This document shows, piece after piece, positions 49,656 through 53,816 of a stretch of DNA of 53,816 nt. The translations under genes and the position numbers were made by a program. The stretch covers positions 1-53,816 of the forward strand of contig CANRBX010000015.1 in NCBI GenBank assembly GCA_947628955.1. Reading direction: 5' to 3'. The first letter of the stretch is position 1. Each line of letters starts with the position of its first letter. Source of the stretch: an uncultured Lachnospiraceae bacterium. Lineage in GTDB: Bacteria > Bacillota > Clostridia > Lachnospirales > Lachnospiraceae. The notes below the pieces were generated by a model. It had not been told where the DNA came from, ran no database searches, and worked only from the letters and a program-made list of their open reading frames with translations.

Positions 49656-50681
49656 ATGGACGAGAAGGATATTTTGATACTGGCGATTGAGAGCTCCTGC
49701 GACGAGACGGCGGCGGCTGTGGTAAAAAATGGAAGAGAAGTGCTGTCTAACGTGATCTCATCCCAGATCGAGCTGCACAAGCTGTACGGGGGCGTTGTGC
49801 CGGAGATCGCGTCTCGGAAGCATATAGAGAAGATCAACCAGGTAATAGAGGAAGCGCTGGCCGCTGCCGGGACGGGGCTGGATGACCTGGACGCGGTTGC
49901 GGTGACGTATGGCCCCGGCCTGGTCGGAGCCCTGCTTGTGGGCGTGGCGGAGGCCAAGGCGATCAGCTACGCGAAAAAACTGCCGCTGGTGGGCGTCCAT
50001 CATATCGAGGGGCACATCTCGGCCAATTATATCGAAAATAAAGATCTGGAGCCCCCGTTTATCTGCCTGGTGGTCTCCGGTGGGCATACGCATCTCGTCA
50101 GAGTAAAGGACTACGGCGAATATGAGATCCTGGGCAGGACCAGGGACGATGCGGCCGGAGAAGCCTTTGACAAGGTGGCGCGGGCGATCGGGCTCGGCTA
50201 TCCGGGAGGTCCGAAGATTGACCGCCTCGCCAGAGAAGGAAATCCGGACGCGATCGCGTTTCCGCGGGCAAAGCTCGAGGATTCCCCCTATGATTTCAGC
50301 TTCAGCGGGCTGAAATCGGCGGTGCTGAATTACCTGAACGGATGCCGCATGAAGAATGAGCCGGTCGTCGAGGCGGATGTCGCCGCGTCGTTCCAGAAAG
50401 CGGTGACAGAGGTGCTGGTCGGACATGCGATGCTTGCGGTGAAAGAATCCGGCATGAACAAGCTTGCCATCGCCGGGGGCGTGGCTTCGAACGGGGCGCT
50501 GCGCCAGGCGATGGAGACAGCCTGCATGGAGAACGGGATCCGGTTTTACAGACCGTCGCCGATTTTCTGCACGGACAATGCGGCAATGATCGGCGCCGCT
50601 GCATACTATGAGTTCCGCAGGGGAGTCCGGCACGGGCTGGATCTGAATGCGGTGCCGAACCTGAAGCTGGGTGAGCGGTAG
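49656..50681 (+). CDS. tsaD: tRNA threonylcarbamoyltransferase TsaD
   Basis: The catalytic subunit of t6A37 synthesis, 341 residues. [12 protein letters not shown] at the N-terminus and the metal-binding HHIEGH (His116, His120) are clear, with [21 protein letters not shown] and CTDNAAMIG completing the family pattern. It forms a functional set with tsaE and tsaB upstream, separated by rimI and rnz. Confidence 0.97.
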   Translation: MDEKDILILAIESSCDETAAAVVKNGREVLSNVISSQIELHKLYGGVVPEIASRKHIEKINQVIEEALAAAGTGLDDLDAVAVTYGPGLVGALLVGVAEAKAISYAKKLPLVGVHHIEGHISANYIENKDLEPPFICLVVSGGHTHLVRVKDYGEYEILGRTRDDAAGEAFDKVARAIGLGYPGGPKIDRLAREGNPDAIAFPRAKLEDSPYDFSFSGLKSAVLNYLNGCRMKNEPVVEADVAASFQKAVTEVLVGHAMLAVKESGMNKLAIAGGVASNGALRQAMETACMENGIRFYRPSPIFCTDNAAMIGAAAYYEFRRGVRHGLDLNAVPNLKLGER

Positions 50682-50752
50682 GAGCGGCCCGGCAGATGGG
50701 GTTCGGGTTCGCGGGCTGGGTGCAGAGACATCGGGAAGGAGAACGGATCGGG

Positions 50753-51463
50753 ATGAAAAGCACAGCGATTGTTCTGGCAGGGGGAAATGGGAGCAGGATG
50801 AACAGCGGCGTTGCAAAGCAGTATCTCGAGCTGAAGGGCAGGCCGGTTATTTTTTACTCCCTGAATGTATTTGAGCACTGCCCGTTCATCGACGAGATCG
50901 TACTTGTGACGCGGGCGGAGGATATTGATTTCTGTCGGGCGGAGATTGTGGGAAAATACGATTTCAGGAAGGTGAAGAAGATCGTGGCAGGCGGAAAGGA
51001 ACGCTTTCAGTCCGTTTGCCGGGGACTTCGCGCATCGGCGCCCTGCGATATCGTGTACATCCATGACGGTGCGAGACCGTTTGTGACCGGGGAGATCCTG
51101 GAGCGGGCGCGCGCCGATGTCGGGGCCTGCGGAGCATGCGCGGTCGGGATGCCGGTCAAGGATACCATAAAAATAAGCGACGAAGAGGGCTTCTGCGCAG
51201 ATACTCCGGACCGCTCGCTCATATGGCAGATCCAGACGCCGCAGGTGTTTGACTTCGACCTGATCTGCAGGGCGCATGAGCGCCTGAATGAGAGGCTGCG
51301 GGCCGGTGAAGAGCTTTCGGTGACGGACGACGCGATGGTCGTGGAGAAGATGACTGACGTGAAGGTGAAGCTGACTTTGGGCGACTACCGCAACATCAAG
51401 ATCACAACCCCGGAGGATCTGGCCCTGGCGGAGCTGTTTGCCGGCGGCCTGCAGATCCTTTGA
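50753..51463 (+). CDS. ispD: 2-C-methyl-D-erythritol 4-phosphate cytidylyltransferase
   Basis: Third step of the MEP isoprenoid pathway: CTP plus MEP gives CDP-ME. The 236-residue product has IVLAGGNGSRMNSGVAKQYL (CTP loop), VYIHDGARPFV, VGMPVKDTIK and IWQIQTPQVF, all family hallmarks. ATG 50753 gives the normal length and has AAGGAG at 50736; an in-frame ATG at 50696 is less likely. Dimethylallyl units from this pathway also feed the UbiX reaction. Confidence 0.95.
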   Translation: MKSTAIVLAGGNGSRMNSGVAKQYLELKGRPVIFYSLNVFEHCPFIDEIVLVTRAEDIDFCRAEIVGKYDFRKVKKIVAGGKERFQSVCRGLRASAPCDIVYIHDGARPFVTGEILERARADVGACGACAVGMPVKDTIKISDEEGFCADTPDRSLIWQIQTPQVFDFDLICRAHERLNERLRAGEELSVTDDAMVVEKMTDVKVKLTLGDYRNIKITTPEDLALAELFAGGLQIL

Positions 51464-51479
51464 GCTGAAGGGCGGACAG

Positions 51480-52991
51480 ATGGAGAAGCTGACAGGTATA
51501 CTGAAAAAAGCTGTTTATATTCTGTTTCTTGCAGTCGTGGCCTGGATTTTCTTCCAGGCATTCCGGATGGGACTGAGAAGACACCGGGCGCTGTTCCCGG
51601 CGGCGCTTGTGCTGCTGTTCCCGGTGCTGCTTCTGGCATACAGGAGACTGCTCCCATATGCGGAGCGCATGCCTGCCGGAAGACAGCATGCGCTGGTCGG
51701 TGCCGCAATAGCGGCCGCATTCTGCATCATGATAAAAGCCGGCTATTCCCTGCGGACAGACATTTTTGAGACATGGGATTACGGACAGCTCATCCGCACG
51801 GCTTACGGGATCGTCAGGGGCGAAGGCGTGATAGACGTTCCATATTATTATGCACGCTACCCGAACAACGGAATGTTCCTGCTGATACTGACGACCTATT
51901 TCCGCTGCGTCAGCGGTATCTGCGGGGATGATATTTACCGGTATCTGAACGCCACGATCCCGCTGAACAGTCTCTTGCTGGCGCTGTCCTGCCTGTTTGC
52001 CTATCTGGCAGTCTGCAGGCTCAGGGGGCGTATCCGGGGAATGCTGACAGCACTGCTTATGCTCAGCGCGCTTCCGCTGTACGGATATGCGGCGATCGCT
52101 TATACGGATGTCTGCGGAATGCTGCCGCTGTCGCTCACCCTGTATTTCTATGCCCATGCCAGGACAGCACGGAACACGGCGGAGAAAATACGGATGACCG
52201 TCTTTGCCGCCGCTGCGTCCATACTGGGATATTTTATAAAAGGATCGGTTATCGTCATTGCGATCGCACTTTTTCTGGATCTGCTGCTGGAGAACTGTAA
52301 AGTCCGCAGAAAACTGATCTGCGGGGCTGCGGGACTGCTCGCCTGTGTTGTCTGCATGGCGGCCGGCAGCGAGGTCACGGATCATTTCCTGATAAAGTAC
52401 GGAGTCAGCGCGGAGATGATGCAGGAAGAAGAGTTTCCGCCCGTCCACTGGATCATGATGTCGCTGAACCGGAAGGGCAGCGGCGGCTATATGGCGGAGG
52501 ATGTGGTGTATACCAGCAGTTTTTCCGGAAAGGAGGAAAAGCAGAAGGCCGATCTGAAAAAGCTCCTTGCCAGGATCAGGCGAAGAGGGCCGGGCGGAAC
52601 CCTGAACCATGTGCTGAATACAAAGGTCAGCCGGATGTGGTCGAGCGGCACATTCGGATCCGAGGACTATCTTTCCAGAAAACCGCTGACGCAGGGAGTA
52701 TTCAGGAATCTTTTTTCCCGGAATGGGAAATATATTTGGTGGTACTGCCTGGTCACCCAGCTCTGGTATATGGTTCTGCTTGCATTAATGGCGGGAAACA
52801 CGGCCTGCGCCATACGGCAGAGAGAGAAAGACCGCCCGGTTCTGCCTGAGCTTGCGGTCATAGGGGTATTCCTGTTTCACGTGCTGTGGGAGTGCAACAA
52901 CAGGTATGTATTTGTGTTTCTGCCTGTGCTGGCAGTCTGTGCGGGGGCAGGCTGCAGCGGCAGAAAAAATGAAAAAACGCAGAAAATCTAG
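51480..52991 (+). CDS. Polytopic membrane protein, GT-C glycosyltransferase-like
   Basis: A 503-residue protein with about 11 hydrophobic segments. An early external loop has FETWDYGQLIRTAYGI (about residue 95), an acidic position typical for GT-C-fold glycosyltransferases that use polyprenyl-phosphate sugars. A large hydrophilic loop (about 315-400) lies before the last segments. I cannot name the sugar or acceptor. ATG 51480 has AAGGGCGG upstream and follows ispD by 16 bases, so co-transcription is likely. Confidence 0.72.
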   Translation: MEKLTGILKKAVYILFLAVVAWIFFQAFRMGLRRHRALFPAALVLLFPVLLLAYRRLLPYAERMPAGRQHALVGAAIAAAFCIMIKAGYSLRTDIFETWDYGQLIRTAYGIVRGEGVIDVPYYYARYPNNGMFLLILTTYFRCVSGICGDDIYRYLNATIPLNSLLLALSCLFAYLAVCRLRGRIRGMLTALLMLSALPLYGYAAIAYTDVCGMLPLSLTLYFYAHARTARNTAEKIRMTVFAAAASILGYFIKGSVIVIAIALFLDLLLENCKVRRKLICGAAGLLACVVCMAAGSEVTDHFLIKYGVSAEMMQEEEFPPVHWIMMSLNRKGSGGYMAEDVVYTSSFSGKEEKQKADLKKLLARIRRRGPGGTLNHVLNTKVSRMWSSGTFGSEDYLSRKPLTQGVFRNLFSRNGKYIWWYCLVTQLWYMVLLALMAGNTACAIRQREKDRPVLPELAVIGVFLFHVLWECNNRYVFVFLPVLAVCAGAGCSGRKNEKTQKI

Positions 52992-53020
52992 TTGACAGAA
53001 TCTCCCGGAAATGATAACAT
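52992..53020 (+). promoter_or_regulatory. tRNA promoter
   Basis: TTGACA (52992-52997) begins one base after the preceding stop codon; 17 bases later is TAACAT (53015-53020) with an extended TG. A TGCGTCA/TGACGCA hairpin (53027-53045) sits at the transcript start. Confidence 0.75.
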
Positions 53021-53060
53021 ATTTCTTGCGTCAGTCAATGACGCATCTCGGGAGAGGCAT

Positions 53061-53146
53061 GGAGAGGTATCGAAGTGGTCATAACGAGGCGGTCTTGAAA
53101 ACCGTTTGTCCGAAAGGGCGCGTGGGTTCGAATCCCACCCTCTCCG
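53061..53146 (+). tRNA. tRNA-Ser (anticodon UGA)
   Basis: GGAGAGG (53061-53067) pairs with CCTCTCC (53139-53145), discriminator G53146. Anticodon loop CTTGAAA gives UGA (53096-53098). A long variable arm and GTGGG-TTCGAAT-CCCAC T arm are present. No CCA is encoded. Confidence 0.96.
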
Positions 53147-53208
53147 CTGGATATTAATAAAACCAAAGAAGGAGCCGATCCTATCCGGCATCTGGTATTT
53201 AGGCGCAT

Positions 53209-53297
53209 GGAGAAGTACCCAAGCGGCTGAAGGGGCTCCCCTGGAAAGGGAGTAGATCGTTAATAGCGGTGCGTGGGTTCAAATCCCACCTTCTCCG
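53209..53297 (+). tRNA. tRNA-Ser (anticodon GGA)
   Basis: GGAGAAG (53209-53215) pairs with CTTCTCC (53290-53296), discriminator G53297. Anticodon loop CTGGAAA gives GGA (53243-53245). Long variable arm; no CCA encoded. It follows the first tRNA-Ser by 62 bases and probably shares its transcript. Confidence 0.96.
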
Positions 53298-53336
53298 TTC
53301 TGTCAGCAGAAAAAATAAAAAAATTGAAAAAAGTTA

Positions 53337-53365
53337 TTGACAGAAATTGAAACAAGTGGTAATAT
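53337..53365 (+). promoter_or_regulatory. rRNA operon promoter
   Basis: TTGACA (53337-53342), 17-base spacer, TAATAT (53360-53365), within an A-rich upstream stretch that could act as an UP element. The leader to 53525 has no gene. Confidence 0.75.
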
Positions 53366-53525
53366 AAAAAAGCTGACGCGAGAGCGGAAGCAGCACAGAA
53401 CCTTGATAACTGAACAGTGACACAACCTTGAAAATTCTGAAAAGAAGTTTTATTTTTAAGGAACTGACCTTTAAAAACAGTAAGGGAAAGATAACCAGGA
53501 AGTTATCCGGATCGAGATCAACATT

Positions 53526-53816
<291 letters not shown>

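Noticed and set aside
48158-49957. 599-codon minus-strand ORF opposite rnz and the repeat array
   Set aside because: Lies over rnz and parts of rimI and tsaD; the repeated peptide comes only from the 25-bp DNA repeats.

Overview
The window looks like a chromosomal segment of a GC-rich member of the Lachnospiraceae (Firmicutes, Clostridia). The main support is the partial 16S rRNA gene at the right end, whose early variable region reads like this family. Other support: Firmicutes gene orders (hpf-secA-prfB; tsaE-tsaB-rimI), AGGAGG-type ribosome binding sites, sigma-A promoters with 17-base spacers, and THF and FMN riboswitches. No phage, transposase, CRISPR array or plasmid function was seen. 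I did not assign a genus.

Layout. 1-3.2 kb: THF-riboswitch-controlled formate-THF ligase (fhs), then a formate channel (focA). 3.3-8.6 kb: a membrane-anchored protein, a DegV protein, a large secreted transglutaminase-like adhesin-type protein and a lipoprotein. 8.9-17.5 kb: an orphan eukaryote-type HisA, hpf, secA, prfB (programmed frameshift with an unusual UAA), an ACT protein, homoserine dehydrogenase and a phosphoglycerate-mutase-like presumed homoserine kinase. 17.6-21.5 kb: two membrane proteins on the minus strand, then tex. 21.7-27 kb: a nucleotidyltransferase with a NahK-like sugar kinase, a heptad-repeat coiled-coil protein, and an AAA-ATPase/PD-(D/E)XK protein. 27-36.5 kb: a nucleoside-type uptake locus with a LacI-PfkB fusion (minus strand) divergent from a PfkB kinase, BMP binding protein, ABC ATPase, two permeases and an ADP-ribosylglycohydrolase-family protein. 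36.5-44.5 kb: a probable gallotannin/gallate locus with an LpdD-like protein, two LysR regulators, a tannase-like esterase, a UbiD (LpdC-like) decarboxylase, a UbiX (LpdB-like) prenyltransferase and a PfkB kinase. 44.5-53 kb: FMN-riboswitch-controlled ribU, a Nudix hydrolase, tsaE-tsaB-rimI, rnz, tsaD, ispD and a polytopic GT-C-like membrane protein. 53-53.8 kb: two tRNA-Ser genes, an rRNA promoter and the start of 16S.

How parts work together. Formate uptake feeds fhs and one-carbon metabolism. The transporter locus would import a nucleoside or related glycoside, cleave its N-glycosidic bond and phosphorylate the sugar. In the tannin locus, tannase would release gallate and LpdC would decarboxylate it to pyrogallol using prenylated FMN made by LpdB; a riboflavin importer lies just downstream.

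A second theme is unannotated structure. Several intergenic regions hold tandem repeat arrays with different unit sequences (19, about 25, 40, 69 and 79 bp). Most units can fold into small hairpins. Three arrays start exactly at, or include, the stop codon of the upstream gene. Gene-internal repeats of similar style occur in the secreted protein, the coiled-coil protein and RimI. Very long antisense ORFs opposite most housekeeping genes are GC-driven shadows and are not annotated.
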